A DNA stretch of 64,000 bases from Pseudomonas sp. 7SR1 (GCF_900156465.1 NZ_LT707064.1:496001-560000), one strand, 5' to 3'. Positions 44,401 through 54,938 are shown, counted from the first letter of the stretch. Program-made: numbers and translations. The notes: generated by a model from the letters alone, not told the origin.

Positions 44401-45006
44401 ATGCAGCGCGACGCCCTTCTGACCCAGGATGAGCTGGATTTCATCCGGACAATGCAGCACAACCCGCAATTGAACGAGCGGGATGTCACGTCGAGCCTGC
44501 TGGTCAATGGCGGGTCGCAGATCCGTGACCTGCTGACGCGCCTGGCGGCGAACGAGCAGGTCACGCTGCAAGCCAGTTTCGAAAATCAGCAGATGACGTT
44601 CCCGCTGCACCTGGTGGAAGACGAATTTCACGCGATGCACCTGCGCCTGGGCGTACCGAGCATCTACGAGGACGGGCCCAAGGTGCGTCCCTGGCGCTTG
44701 GCCCTTGAAGAACCGGTGGCCCTGGAGAACGCCAAGGGCCAGCCAGGGCCTTTGTGGGTTCACGAGGTATCCTGCAAGGGCGTGCTGCTGGAAAACCGCA
44801 GCCGCATCAAGCCCCCCAAGCAGTTCGCCTTGTGGTTCAGCCCGTCAGGGTACGAGAGGATTTCGTTGCGCGGCGCCTTCGAACGGGAAACCGATCGGGG
44901 CCTGTATGCCTATCATCTGAGCCAGAATGACGAGGACGAGACCGAGCGCCTGCGTCAGTACATCCTTCAACAACATCGGCTGACCCATCCGGCGATGCAT
45001 CTCTAG
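44401..45006 (+). CDS. PilZ-like protein
   Basis: 201 residues, no signal peptide. The C-terminal half has RPWRLALEEPVAL and a VHEVSCKGVLLEN segment, similar in order to the RxxxR and D/NxSxxG motifs of PilZ c-di-GMP-binding domains but degenerate. The N-terminal half (LTQDELDFIRTM) is helical. It lies 54 bases after the LOV gene on the same strand. Family assignment is uncertain. Confidence 0.6.
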   Translation: MQRDALLTQDELDFIRTMQHNPQLNERDVTSSLLVNGGSQIRDLLTRLAANEQVTLQASFENQQMTFPLHLVEDEFHAMHLRLGVPSIYEDGPKVRPWRLALEEPVALENAKGQPGPLWVHEVSCKGVLLENRSRIKPPKQFALWFSPSGYERISLRGAFERETDRGLYAYHLSQNDEDETERLRQYILQQHRLTHPAMHL

Positions 45007-45105
45007 GCCACGAAAAGCCTTGATACTCGCTCATGCTGCTTACAGAGCCCAGGCCCTGCCTGTGTCTGCACGATTTCTCGCACTAGCCCAGGCGATCGTC
45101 CGGCT

Positions 45106-46065
45106 TCAGGTGTCCAGGCTTCCCGCCAGCAACTGACGCAAGCGCTGGCTCATCACCGTCCCTTCATTGCCCAGGCAGCCGATCGACGATCCCGCCAGGC
45201 AATCCTGCATCAAATCGGAAGCGTCGCCCGCCAGCATCAAGGGGCAATCCAGGCTCATCGCCAGTTTGTTCAGGCGCTTGGGCAATTCAGCCCCAGGGGC
45301 ATGGTTGGACATCAGTACCAGCGCCACCGGTTTCACCTTCTGGCACACCAGGGTCAACTCATCGAACGGCTGGCCCACCGTCAACAGCCTGATGCCCACG
45401 TCCGCCTTCGACAGGAACAACGCCGTGACCAATAGCTCCAGTTCGCGGCATTGGCCGGCGATGGCAGTGACCAACAGACGTCGCGAGGGTGAATCACGCT
45501 TGAGCAAGAGCCGTTGTGCGACACGCGAACGCAGGAAACCGTCGTAGAACAGCCATTCGCTGGTCTGGCCGAACTCCTGCTGGCGCTGCAACAGCTGCCG
45601 CCACAGTGGCATCAATATGTTCTGGAATACGATGGGCACCGCGTAGCTGGAAAATATCTGCCCATAGATGCGGTCCAGCCCCATGTCGTCAAAGTCGCCG
45701 ATTGCATCGGCCACTTGCTGTTGCCATTGGGCGTAGTCGCTCCTGACCCGACTGGATGGAATCAACGGGGAAACCGATTTCACCGAATCGGTTCTGGCCA
45801 GGATCTTGCTCACCTTGCTGACCGCCACCCCCCGTTCGATCCAGGCCAGGATGCTGCGGACCTTCTCGATATCCCCCAGGGAGTACAAGCGATGACCGCT
45901 GTCAGTGCGCGTGGGCTGGATCAGACCGTAGCGGCGTTCCCAGGCGCGCAGCGTCACTGGGTTCACGCCGGTGAGGCGGGATACTTCGCGAATGGGAAAC
46001 AGATCTTCCCGTTCCATGGCGCCTGATGCCTGGAATACGAACTTATCGTCGGTGATTACGCTCAT
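45106..46065 (-). CDS. MerR-family regulator, class II LitR-like
   Basis: 319 residues. N-terminal MerR HTH (FPIREVSRLTGVNPVTLRAW, ERRYGLIQPTRTDSGHRLYS); middle helical and C-terminal Rossmann parts correspond to the cobalamin-binding module of CarH/LitR. The His-containing motif expected for the lower cobalt ligand reads GQCRELELLV, without His. This matches class II LitR proteins that do not use adenosylcobalamin. In P. putida KT2440, class II LitR works with a LOV protein (known to me; not checked). A start at 46017 is also possible. Confidence 0.85.
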   Translation of the reverse strand: MSVITDDKFVFQASGAMEREDLFPIREVSRLTGVNPVTLRAWERRYGLIQPTRTDSGHRLYSLGDIEKVRSILAWIERGVAVSKVSKILARTDSVKSVSPLIPSSRVRSDYAQWQQQVADAIGDFDDMGLDRIYGQIFSSYAVPIVFQNILMPLWRQLLQRQQEFGQTSEWLFYDGFLRSRVAQRLLLKRDSPSRRLLVTAIAGQCRELELLVTALFLSKADVGIRLLTVGQPFDELTLVCQKVKPVALVLMSNHAPGAELPKRLNKLAMSLDCPLMLAGDASDLMQDCLAGSSIGCLGNEGTVMSQRLRQLLAGSLDT

Positions 46066-46098
46066 CTCGGAAGAATTCCCATTGGCGAATTGGATCCT

Positions 46099-46129
46099 AT
46101 CTTACCCCTTCTAAGTCGTATGATGACAA
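46099..46129 (-). promoter_or_regulatory. Candidate MerR-type promoter of the LitR-like gene
   Basis: Minus-strand TTGTCA (-35), 19-base spacer, TAAGAT (-10). The overlong 19-bp spacer is characteristic of promoters activated by MerR-family proteins. Confidence 0.45.
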
Positions 46130-46158
46130 CTACAAACCGTATCGATATGCGCAGTTGT
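46126..46158. promoter_or_regulatory. Imperfect dyad in LitR-folM intergenic region
   Basis: ACAACTAC, 17 bases, GCAGTTGT (7 of 8 arm positions pair). It overlaps the -35 of the LitR-like promoter and could serve as its operator. Confidence 0.35.
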
Positions 46159-46240
46159 TGTGTCCCTTCATGACGGGCTCGTAGGTACAGGTCGCCGACC
46201 GCTGTTATAGTTTTGCTCCTGCCGTGAACCGAGCCGCCCC

Positions 46241-46951
46241 ATGCCCAGTGCCAACGCTCCGATCCTGCTCACCGGCGCAGCCCAGCGCGTCGGCCTGCAT
46301 TGCGCCCAGCGACTGCTGGACGAAGGTCACGCGGTGATCGCCACCTATCGCACCGAACGTCCCGGCGTACAGACGCTGCGTGATCGGGGGGCGACCGTGC
46401 TATACGCCGATTTTTCCAATGAGGCGGGGATCCTGGCCTTCGTCGAGCAACTCAAGCAGCACACCGACCGGCTGCGGGCCATCGTGCACAACGCCTCGGC
46501 ATGGCTGGTCGAAACACCCGGCGACGAAACGGCAGCCTTCAACGCGATGTTCGGCGTACACATGCTCGCGCCCTATCTGATCAACCTGCATTGCGCGCAG
46601 CTGCTGCTGCGCTCGAGCCCCGCGGACATCGTGCATATCAGCGATGACGTGACACGCAAGGGCAGCAGCAGGCACATCGCCTATTGCGCCACAAAGGCCG
46701 GCCTCGAAAGCCTGACGCTGTCCTTCGCGGCGAAGTATGCACCCGCCATCAAGGTCAACGGCATCGCCCCCGCCCTGCTACTGTTCAACCCCGGAGACGA
46801 CGCGGCGTACCGGGCCAAGGCCCTGGCCAAGTCGGCACTGGGCATCGAGCCCGGTAGCGAAGTGATCTACCAGAGCCTGCGTTACCTGCTGGACAACCCC
46901 TATGTCACCGGCACGACCCTGACCGTCAACGGCGGGCGGCACCTCAAATAG
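46241..46951 (+). CDS. folM: Dihydromonapterin reductase
   Basis: 236 residues, short-chain dehydrogenase with the FolM/PTR1 variant motif [27 protein letters not shown] and [10 protein letters not shown] (YxxxK). Reduces dihydromonapterin to tetrahydromonapterin, the cofactor of phenylalanine hydroxylase in Pseudomonas. First gene of folM-folE-folX. Confidence 0.92.
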   Translation: MPSANAPILLTGAAQRVGLHCAQRLLDEGHAVIATYRTERPGVQTLRDRGATVLYADFSNEAGILAFVEQLKQHTDRLRAIVHNASAWLVETPGDETAAFNAMFGVHMLAPYLINLHCAQLLLRSSPADIVHISDDVTRKGSSRHIAYCATKAGLESLTLSFAAKYAPAIKVNGIAPALLLFNPGDDAAYRAKALAKSALGIEPGSEVIYQSLRYLLDNPYVTGTTLTVNGGRHLK

Positions 46952-46970
46952 CCTGTTTCGAGGATTCATC

Positions 46971-47531
46971 ATGGCGTTATCCCTGCCACAGCATTACCGC
47001 GAAATCCTCATCGGCCTGGGGGAAAACCCCGAGCGCGAGGGCTTGCTCGATACCCCGCTGCGCGCCGCCAAGGCCATGCAGTACCTTTGCCACGGCTACG
47101 AGCAGAGCGTGGAGCAGATCGTCAACGGCGCGCTGTTCGCCTCGGACAACGATGAGATGGTGATCGTCGCCGACATCGAGCTCTATTCCTTGTGCGAACA
47201 TCACCTGCTGCCCTTCATCGGCAAGGCCCATGTGGCTTATATTCCTACGGGCAAGGTCCTGGGGCTGTCGAAGATCGCCCGGTTGGTGGACATGTTCGCC
47301 CGTCGCCTGCAGATCCAGGAGAACCTCACCCGGCAGATCGCCGACGCGGTGCAGCAGGTCACCCAGGCCGCCGGCGTGGCGGTGGTGATCGAAGCCCAGC
47401 ACATGTGCATGATGATGCGCGGTGTCGAAAAACAGAACTCGACCATGAATACCTCGGTGATGCTTGGCGCCTTCCGCGAGTCCAGCACCACCCGCCAGGA
47501 GTTCCTGCAATTGATTCGACGGAGCAACTAA
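46971..47531 (+). CDS. folE: GTP cyclohydrolase I
   Basis: 186 residues. Converts GTP to dihydroneopterin triphosphate. Zn and active-site residues: [31 protein letters not shown], and HMCMMMRG. Nineteen bases after folM. Pseudomonas usually has more than one folE; this one is tied to monapterin synthesis by its neighbours. Confidence 0.96.
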   Translation: MALSLPQHYREILIGLGENPEREGLLDTPLRAAKAMQYLCHGYEQSVEQIVNGALFASDNDEMVIVADIELYSLCEHHLLPFIGKAHVAYIPTGKVLGLSKIARLVDMFARRLQIQENLTRQIADAVQQVTQAAGVAVVIEAQHMCMMMRGVEKQNSTMNTSVMLGAFRESSTTRQEFLQLIRRSN

Positions 47532-47912
47532 ATGCCACAACTTCAGCCAGCCATGGCGCGCATCCGGGTCAAGGACCTGCGCCTGCGCACCTTCATCGGT
47601 ATCAACGAGGAGGAGATCCTCAACAAGCAGGATGTGTTGATCAACCTGACCATCCTGTATCCGGCCCAGGACGCGGTTCGCGACAACGACATCGATCACG
47701 CGCTGAACTACCGCACCATCACCAAGGCGATCATCGCCCACGTGGAAGGCAATCGCTTTGCCCTGCTCGAACGCCTGACCCAGGAGCTGCTGGATCTGGT
47801 CATGGCCAATGAGTCGGTGCAGTACGCCGAGGTCGAAGTGGACAAGCCCCATGCCCTGCGATTCGCCGAGTCGGTGTCGATTACCCTTGCAGCAAGCCGG
47901 GCTACTTCGTAG
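47532..47912 (+). CDS. folX: Dihydroneopterin triphosphate 2'-epimerase
   Basis: 126 residues, FolB/FolX fold. Epimerises dihydroneopterin triphosphate to the monapterin form. [19 protein letters not shown] and [19 protein letters not shown] follow FolX more than FolB aldolase, and the folM/folE neighbours fit. Starts directly at the folE stop. Confidence 0.93.
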   Translation: MPQLQPAMARIRVKDLRLRTFIGINEEEILNKQDVLINLTILYPAQDAVRDNDIDHALNYRTITKAIIAHVEGNRFALLERLTQELLDLVMANESVQYAEVEVDKPHALRFAESVSITLAASRATS

Positions 47913-48011
47913 CCGCTGCAAGCCTCAAGCTGTAAGCTTCGAGCCTGAGCACCGCAAATCCACTCTTGCAGCTTGAAGCTCGCCCCTTGAAGCTGCCTCG
48001 CAGAGACCACC
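47913..48011. repeat. Intergenic AAGCTT/GCAGCTTGAAGC repeat unit
   Basis: Contains CAAGCTGTAAGCTTCGAG and TTGCAGCTTGAAGCTCGC in partially inverted order, a frequent Pseudomonas dispersed element; a similar string is at 59594-59615. Confidence 0.5.
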
Positions 48012-48308
48012 ATGAACGATCAACAACGCCTCGAACTCGAAGCCGCCGCTTTCCGTCGGCTGGTTGCCCACCTGGACAGCCGCAAGGACGTGCAGAACAT
48101 CGACCTGATGAACCTTGCCGGCTTCTGCCGCAACTGCCTCTCCAAGTGGTACAAGGCCGCCGCCGATGAACGCCAGATCGAGGTGAGCCTCGACGAGGCC
48201 CGTGAAACGGTCTACGGCATGCCCTATGCCGAATGGAAAGCCCAATACCAGAAAGAAGCCAGCGCCGAACAGCAAGCGGCGTTCGCCAAAGGAAAACCCG
48301 ATGCCTGA
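48012..48308 (+). CDS. DUF1244 family protein
   Basis: 98 residues. VQNIDLMNLAGFCRNCLSKW and YGMPYAEWKAQYQ define DUF1244; conserved CRNC could bind metal. Function unknown. Overlaps the next gene by eight bases. Confidence 0.92.
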   Translation: MNDQQRLELEAAAFRRLVAHLDSRKDVQNIDLMNLAGFCRNCLSKWYKAAADERQIEVSLDEARETVYGMPYAEWKAQYQKEASAEQQAAFAKGKPDA

Positions 48309-48639
48309 CCTGAACACCTTTCGCAGCCAACTCAAGAGCGGCGAGCACGCCTTCGCCGACACCCTGGCCTTTATCGCCGCCGGCTACGATTACCAGCCCC
48401 GCGCCTTCAATAACGGCGGCGTGCAAAACGCCGCCGGGCAGAACGAAGGCTCGTGCAAGACCCTGGGCCTGGCCTTGCTCGAAGGATTGAGCGACGAAGA
48501 AGCGCTGCTGGCGTTCGGCGAACATTACCGCTCGGTGCTGGCCACGCCCGAAGGCAGTGATCACGGCAATATCCGCGCGCTGATGGTTCATGGGCTGGCA
48601 GGTGTGAAGTTCGACGAGTTGCCGCTGCAACGGCGCTGA
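48301..48639 (+). CDS. HopJ-family protein
   Basis: 112 residues. Family core FNNGGVQNAAGQNEGSCK, LLAFGEHYRSVLATP and GSDHGNIRALM. Named after a P. syringae effector annotation, but it is widespread in bacteria without type III secretion and is here coupled to DUF1244 by an ATG inside that gene's end. A housekeeping role is more likely. Confidence 0.9.
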   Translation: MPDLNTFRSQLKSGEHAFADTLAFIAAGYDYQPRAFNNGGVQNAAGQNEGSCKTLGLALLEGLSDEEALLAFGEHYRSVLATPEGSDHGNIRALMVHGLAGVKFDELPLQRR

Positions 48640-48748
48640 TCGATCCTAGCTGTGTGGTGAGACCTGTGTGGTGAGATCCCCTCGCCACAAGGGTTGCACG
48701 CATCCTGAGTTGAAGTACACCTCGCCACATCCCGACTTTTAAGATTGA

Positions 48749-48775
48749 CCCGGCAACTTTATTTCGTTTGCCGGG
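48749..48775. other. Leader hairpin before the class III aminotransferase
   Basis: CCCGGCAA, 11 bases, TTGCCGGG; 57 bases upstream of the start. No T-run follows. Could be mRNA structure or terminator of the preceding pair. Confidence 0.4.
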
Positions 48776-48831
48776 CCCCTCTGCTCGCGGCTTAGATAAC
48801 GGAAATTTCTCCTTCGTCCGGGCCGTCATCC

Positions 48832-50082
48832 ATGAGCAGCGAAACCATCAGCCAATCGATTTCCATCGTGCATCCCGTCAGCCTCAGCCACGGCAGGAAC
48901 GCCGAGGTCTGGGACACCGAGGGCAAACGCTACATCGACTTCGTAGGCGGTATCGGCGTGTTGAACCTCGGCCATTGTCATCCGCGCATTGTCGAGGCGA
49001 TCCGCGAACAGGCTACGCGGCTGACTCACTACGCGTTCAATGCCGCGCCCCATGTTCCCTACATCGAATTGATGGAACGCCTGACGGCGTTCATACCGGT
49101 GGATTACCCGATCAGCGGCATGCTCACCAACAGCGGCGCCGAGGCGGCGGAGAACGCCCTGAAGATCGTGCGGGGCGCCACGGGCCGTACCGCCGTGATC
49201 GCGTTTGACGGCGCCTTTCACGGTCGCACCCTGGCGACCCTCAACCTCAACGGCAAGGTCGCGCCTTACAAGCAGAAAGTCGGTGTGCTGCCCGGGCCGG
49301 TGTATCACTTGCCCTATCCCAGCCCGGACAACGGCGTGTCCTGTGCCGACGCCTTGAAGGCCATGGAGCGGTTGTTCAGCGTCGAGATCGATGTCAACGA
49401 CGTGGCCTGTTTCATTGTCGAACCGGTCCAGGGCGAAGCCGGCTTCCTCGCGCTGGACGTATCCTTCGCCCAGGCCCTGCGCCAGTTCTGCGACGACAAG
49501 GGCATCGTGCTGATCATCGATGAAATCCAGTCCGGATTCGGGCGTACCGGCCAGCGCTTTGCCTTCTCCCGATTGGGCATCGAACCCGACCTGATCCTGC
49601 TGGGAAAAAGTATTGCCGGTGGCGTGCCCCTCGGTGCGGTGGTAGGCCGCAAAGCGTTGCTGGACAACCTGCCCAAGGGTGGCCTGGGCGGTACCTACTC
49701 GGGTAACCCCATCGCCTGCGCCGCCGCACTGGCGACCCTGGACGAAATGACCGATGCCAACCTGCACGCCTGGGGCGTGCAACAGGAAGAGGCGATCGTC
49801 AGCCGCTACGAATCCTGGCGCAGCCGCGGGCTAAGCCCTTACCTGGGTCGCCTGACCGGCGTCGGCGCAATGCGCGGCATCGAGCTGAGCCAGTCCGACG
49901 GCACCCCGGCTTCGGCACAATTGACGCAACTACTGGCCCTGGCACGGGAATCGGGCCTGCTGTTGATGCCCAGTGGCAAGTCGCGACACATCGTGCGGCT
50001 GCTGGCGCCGTTGACGACCGAGCCGGCAGTGCTGGAAGAGGGGCTGGATATTCTGGAGGCGTGCCTGGCGAAGCTGGCCTGA
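48832..50082 (+). CDS. Class III aminotransferase (4-aminobutyrate / 2-aminoadipate type)
   Basis: 416 residues. PLP motifs TNSGAEAAENALKI, FDGAFHGRTLATL, CFIVEPVQGEAGF, IIDEIQSGFGRTG and the PLP lysine in LLGKSIAGGVPLG. It belongs to the GABA transaminase group. A P. putida homologue is implicated in 2-aminoadipate transamination in lysine catabolism; which substrate applies here is open. Stands alone between HopJ and trxB. Confidence 0.88.
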   Translation: MSSETISQSISIVHPVSLSHGRNAEVWDTEGKRYIDFVGGIGVLNLGHCHPRIVEAIREQATRLTHYAFNAAPHVPYIELMERLTAFIPVDYPISGMLTNSGAEAAENALKIVRGATGRTAVIAFDGAFHGRTLATLNLNGKVAPYKQKVGVLPGPVYHLPYPSPDNGVSCADALKAMERLFSVEIDVNDVACFIVEPVQGEAGFLALDVSFAQALRQFCDDKGIVLIIDEIQSGFGRTGQRFAFSRLGIEPDLILLGKSIAGGVPLGAVVGRKALLDNLPKGGLGGTYSGNPIACAAALATLDEMTDANLHAWGVQQEEAIVSRYESWRSRGLSPYLGRLTGVGAMRGIELSQSDGTPASAQLTQLLALARESGLLLMPSGKSRHIVRLLAPLTTEPAVLEEGLDILEACLAKLA

Positions 50083-50110
50083 AACTCAGTGTTTCTGAGC
50101 ACACAAGAAG

Positions 50111-50203
50111 CTTGGGGAGCGCGCTTGCTCGCGGCAGCGTCAAATCTGCCGACATCGATGTTGGCCGGTACACCGCCATCGCGAGCAAGCTCGGTCCCAC
50201 AAG
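50111..50203. repeat. REPIN
   Basis: GGAGCGCGCTTGCTCGCGGC and inverted CATCGCGAGCAAGCTCGGTC, about 45 bases apart. Confidence 0.8.
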
Positions 50204-50224
50204 GGTTCAAAGCCAGGTACTCAG

Positions 50225-50260
50225 GCATTAAAAAACCGGCCGAGGCCGGTTTTTTAATGC
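50225..50260. terminator. Bidirectional terminator between aminotransferase and trxB
   Basis: 36-base palindrome GCATTAAAAAACCGGCC, GA, GGCCGGTTTTTTAATGC; ends 8 bases after trxB. Confidence 0.88.
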
Positions 50261-50268
50261 CCATTTGA

Positions 50269-51540
<1,272 letters not shown>

Positions 51541-52296
51541 ATGCCTGCCCCCGTCCTGTCGGGCCCGCAATATCTGCAAGAAGGTCTCAAGCTGGTCCTG
51601 AGCCCGGGCCTGCGCCTGTTCGTCCTGCTCCCGCTGGCCATCAACCTGCTGCTGTTCATCGGCCTGATCTACCTGGCCGGCCATCAATTCAGCCTGTGGG
51701 TCGACACCCTGATGCCGTCGCTGCCGGACTGGCTGAGCTTTCTCAGCTACATCCTCTGGCCGCTGTTCGTGGTCCTGGTGGTGCTGATGGTGTTCTTCAC
51801 GTTCACCATGCTCGCCAATATCATCGCCGCCCCCTTCAATGGCTTCCTCGCGGAAAAAGTCGAAGTGGTGATCCGGGGTACCGATGATTTCCCGGCCTTC
51901 AGCTGGGGCGAACTGGTGGCCATGATTCCCCGAACCCTTTCCCGGGAAGCCCGCAAGCTCGGCTACTTCCTGCCCCGTGCCCTTGGCCTGTTCGTGCTGT
52001 CGTTCGTGCCGGTGCTCAATCTGGTGGCCGCGCCGCTGTGGCTGTTGTTCGGCGTGTGGATGATGGCCATCCAGTACATCGACTACCCGGCGGACAACCA
52101 CAAGCTGGGCTGGAACGAAATGCTCGCCTGGCTGCGGGAAAAACGCTGGCAGAGCCTGGGCTTTGGCGGCAGCGTGTACCTGGTGCTGCTGATCCCGGTG
52201 GTCAACATCCTCATGATGCCGGCGGCAGTGGCCGGGGCGACCCTGTTCTGGGTGCGCGAGCAAGGCGCCGAGACCGCACTGGCCCGCCAGGGCTGA
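51541..52296 (+). CDS. cysZ: CysZ-family sulfate permease
   Basis: 251 residues, with four or more membrane stretches. CysZ pattern [55 protein letters not shown] and [13 protein letters not shown]. Mediates sulfate uptake for cysteine synthesis; the sulfate activation genes are 7 kb downstream. Confidence 0.93.
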   Translation: MPAPVLSGPQYLQEGLKLVLSPGLRLFVLLPLAINLLLFIGLIYLAGHQFSLWVDTLMPSLPDWLSFLSYILWPLFVVLVVLMVFFTFTMLANIIAAPFNGFLAEKVEVVIRGTDDFPAFSWGELVAMIPRTLSREARKLGYFLPRALGLFVLSFVPVLNLVAAPLWLLFGVWMMAIQYIDYPADNHKLGWNEMLAWLREKRWQSLGFGGSVYLVLLIPVVNILMMPAAVAGATLFWVREQGAETALARQG

Positions 52297-52360
52297 GCCG
52301 GTCACGAATCCGTCATCAAGACGACACAATGACGAAATGACCCCGGTCGACACTGGGGTC

Positions 52361-53536
52361 ATGACCACACCTCTGCACGTTACCCTCATCACCGAAACCT
52401 TCCCGCCGGAAATCAATGGCGTGGCCAACACCCTGGGCCGTCTGCACGACGGCTTGCGTGCCCGCGGGCATCGGGTCGAACTGGTACGTCCGCGCCAGGG
52501 GGGCGACCCGCGCCAGGCCGGTGACGAACATCTGTTGCTGTGTCGGGGCTGGCCGTTACCGGGCTACCCAGGGCTGCAATGGGGCCAGGTGTCCATGCAC
52601 AAGCTGCTGCGCCGGTGGAAGCGCCATCGGCCGGACGTGCTCTATATCGCCACCGAAGGGCCGCTGGGCCTGTCGGCGTTGCGGGCGGCGCGGCGCCTGG
52701 GCATCGCGGTGGTCAGTGGGTTCCATACCAACTTCCAGCAGTACACCCAGCAGTACGGCCTCGGGCTGCTGAGCCGCGCGCTGACTCATTATCTGCGCTG
52801 GTTCCATAACCGCTCCGCCGTGACCCTGGTGCCGAGCCTGAGTCAGCGGCTGGAACTGGAGCGTCGCCATTTCGAACGGGTGACGTTGCTGTCCCGTGGC
52901 GTGGACAGCCAGCTGTTTCATCCCATCAAGCGCTCGGCCTCCCTGCGCGAGGCCTGGGGCCTGGGTGAGCACGACATTGCGGTGATTCATGTGGGGCGCC
53001 TGGCGCCGGAGAAGAACCTCGGGCTGCTCAAGCGCAGTTTCGACACGCTGCGCAGCGCTTTTCCGGAGCGACGGCTCAAACTGGTGGTGATCGGTGATGG
53101 CCCGCAGCGCTCGGCACTGGAGCAGGACCTGCCCGAAGCGGTCTTTTGTGGCGCCCAGCGTGGCGAGGCGCTGGCCAGCCACTATGCGTCCGGGGATGTG
53201 TTCGTCTTTCCAAGCCTGACCGAAACCTTCGGCAACGTCGTGCTGGAAGCCCTGGCGTCCGGGCTGGGTGTGGTGGCCTACGATCAGGCCGCGGCGGCAC
53301 AGCATATCCGCCATGGCTATAACGGCGTGCTGGCCATGCCGGGGGATGAAGAGGCATTCTGCGATGCCGCCCGTTGGCTGCTGGAGGAGCGCGAGACCTT
53401 GCGTTGCGTGCGGCTCAATGCGCGCCAGCATGCCAGTCGCCAGGGCTGGGCGGCGGTGATCGAGCAATTTGAAGCGCAGTTGCGAGGGGCTTGCGTGGGT
53501 GAGCAGGTAATGCCTGTTGCGCCCACTGTGCGCTGA
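52361..53536 (+). CDS. Glycosyltransferase family 4 (GT-B)
   Basis: 391 residues. N-terminal FPPEINGVANTLGRLHDGL, C-terminal donor site HVGRLAPEKNLGLL and SLTETFGNVVLEALASGLGV (E-x7-E). Cytoplasmic, no signal. The family includes mannosyl- and glucosyltransferases acting on diacylglycerol lipids; the acceptor is unknown. Start ATG 52361; an ATG at 52337 is alternative. Confidence 0.88.
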   Translation: MTTPLHVTLITETFPPEINGVANTLGRLHDGLRARGHRVELVRPRQGGDPRQAGDEHLLLCRGWPLPGYPGLQWGQVSMHKLLRRWKRHRPDVLYIATEGPLGLSALRAARRLGIAVVSGFHTNFQQYTQQYGLGLLSRALTHYLRWFHNRSAVTLVPSLSQRLELERRHFERVTLLSRGVDSQLFHPIKRSASLREAWGLGEHDIAVIHVGRLAPEKNLGLLKRSFDTLRSAFPERRLKLVVIGDGPQRSALEQDLPEAVFCGAQRGEALASHYASGDVFVFPSLTETFGNVVLEALASGLGVVAYDQAAAAQHIRHGYNGVLAMPGDEEAFCDAARWLLEERETLRCVRLNARQHASRQGWAAVIEQFEAQLRGACVGEQVMPVAPTVR

Positions 53537-53553
53537 CTGTTCGGTGATTTTCA

Positions 53554-53658
53554 GGCCGCTATCGTGAGCAAGCTCGCCCCCACAAGTGGATTCTGGCCGG
53601 ACACCGATAGGCGTCCGCCAAGGATCCATGGGGGAACAGGCTTGCTCGCGACAGCGTC
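53554..53658. repeat. REPIN
   Basis: CCGCTATCGTGAGCAAGCTC and inverted GGCTTGCTCGCGACAGCG, with about 50 bases between. Confidence 0.75.
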
Positions 53659-53672
53659 AGTCAGGACGCCGC

Positions 53673-54776
53673 TTAAACCAAAGTCATCAGCGCCTCTCGG
53701 CTGAACGGCAGGATCTCCTGCTCACGCCCTTCACGGACTTTCTGCGCCCAGTCCGGATCCACCAGCAGTGCACGGCCCACCGCCACCAGGTCGAACTCAT
53801 CGTTGTTCAGCCGCTCCAGGAGTTTTTCCAGGCTGGCGGGTTGGGCGACCTTGTCGGTATTGACCATGAACTGCAGGAACTCGCCATCCAGGCCGACGCT
53901 GCCAACGGTGATGGTCGGCTTGCCGGTCAGCTTGCGGGTCCAGCCCGCCAGGTTCAGTTCGGAGCCTTCGAATTCCGGTTCCCAGAAGCGCCGCGTCGAG
54001 CAGTGGAAAATATCCACGCCGGCTTCGGCCAACGGCTTGAGGAATTCGCCCAGGGCCTCGGGAGTCTGCACCAGGCGTGCCGTGTAGTCCTGCTGCTTCC
54101 ATTGGGAGAAACGGAAAATGATGGGGAAGCCCTCGCCCACTGCCGCACGCACGGCACGGATCAACTCGATGGCGAAACGCGAACGATTGGCCAGGCTGCC
54201 GCCGTAGCCGTCGGTACGCTGGTTGCTGCCTTCCCAGAAGAATTGATCGATCAGGTAACCGTGGGCACCGTGAATCTCCACGCCGTCCATGCCGATGCGC
54301 TGGGCGTCCTTGGCCGCCTGGGCAAAGGCCGCGATGACCTCATCGATATCCGCCTGGGTCATGCCGTGCACCACTACCTGGCCGTCCTTGAGCTTCTCCG
54401 AAGGGCCATAGCCCGGCACGCTGGCATCCGGCTCGGTGCCGAGGCGGCGCACATTGCCGACATGCCACAACTGCGGAACGATCTTGCCACCCTCGGCGTG
54501 AACCGCATCGACCACCTGCTTCCAGCCTGCCAGCGCGGCTTCGCCGTAGAAGTGCGGCACGTTCGGATAACCGTTGGAGGCCTTGTGTCCGACCGTGGTG
54601 CCCTCGGTGACGATCAGGCCGACCCCGGCCGCCGCGCGACGACGGTAGTACTCCACCACCTTGGCATTGGGCACGCCACCCGGCGAAAAGGAACGGGTCA
54701 TCGGCGCCATCACCACCCGGGTCGGCAGTTCGAACGCGCCGAGCTGGAAAGGTTTGAACAGGGCTTTTACAGACAT
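53673..54776 (-). CDS. Old yellow enzyme (NADH:flavin oxidoreductase)
   Basis: 367 residues, FMN TIM barrel. LPTRVVMAPMTRSF at the N-terminus, LIVTEGTTVG, QLWHVGNV, GVEIHGAHGYLIDQFFW and YGGSLANRSRF, all OYE markers. Reduces activated alkenes or nitro compounds; similar to xenobiotic reductases and morphinone reductase. Start at 54776 with GGAG. Confidence 0.92.
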   Translation of the reverse strand: MSVKALFKPFQLGAFELPTRVVMAPMTRSFSPGGVPNAKVVEYYRRRAAAGVGLIVTEGTTVGHKASNGYPNVPHFYGEAALAGWKQVVDAVHAEGGKIVPQLWHVGNVRRLGTEPDASVPGYGPSEKLKDGQVVVHGMTQADIDEVIAAFAQAAKDAQRIGMDGVEIHGAHGYLIDQFFWEGSNQRTDGYGGSLANRSRFAIELIRAVRAAVGEGFPIIFRFSQWKQQDYTARLVQTPEALGEFLKPLAEAGVDIFHCSTRRFWEPEFEGSELNLAGWTRKLTGKPTITVGSVGLDGEFLQFMVNTDKVAQPASLEKLLERLNNDEFDLVAVGRALLVDPDWAQKVREGREQEILPFSREALMTLV

Positions 54777-54938
54777 GGGGCACTCCACGGGCATGGGATC
54801 GCTGATCAATATGACGGCGATAATATGTGGCCCTGGGAGGCTCGGGTAGCACTATTGATTGGAATGATTAAGGATCAAAAGCGAGCCGAGAGAATCGCGG
54901 TCGGGTGAATGAACCGATCCGCAGCCGGGGGGGAAATC

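Noticed and set aside
48301..48639. HopJ as a virulence effector
   Set aside because: The family occurs in non-pathogens and is coupled here to DUF1244; no type III secretion signals or hrp boxes were seen.
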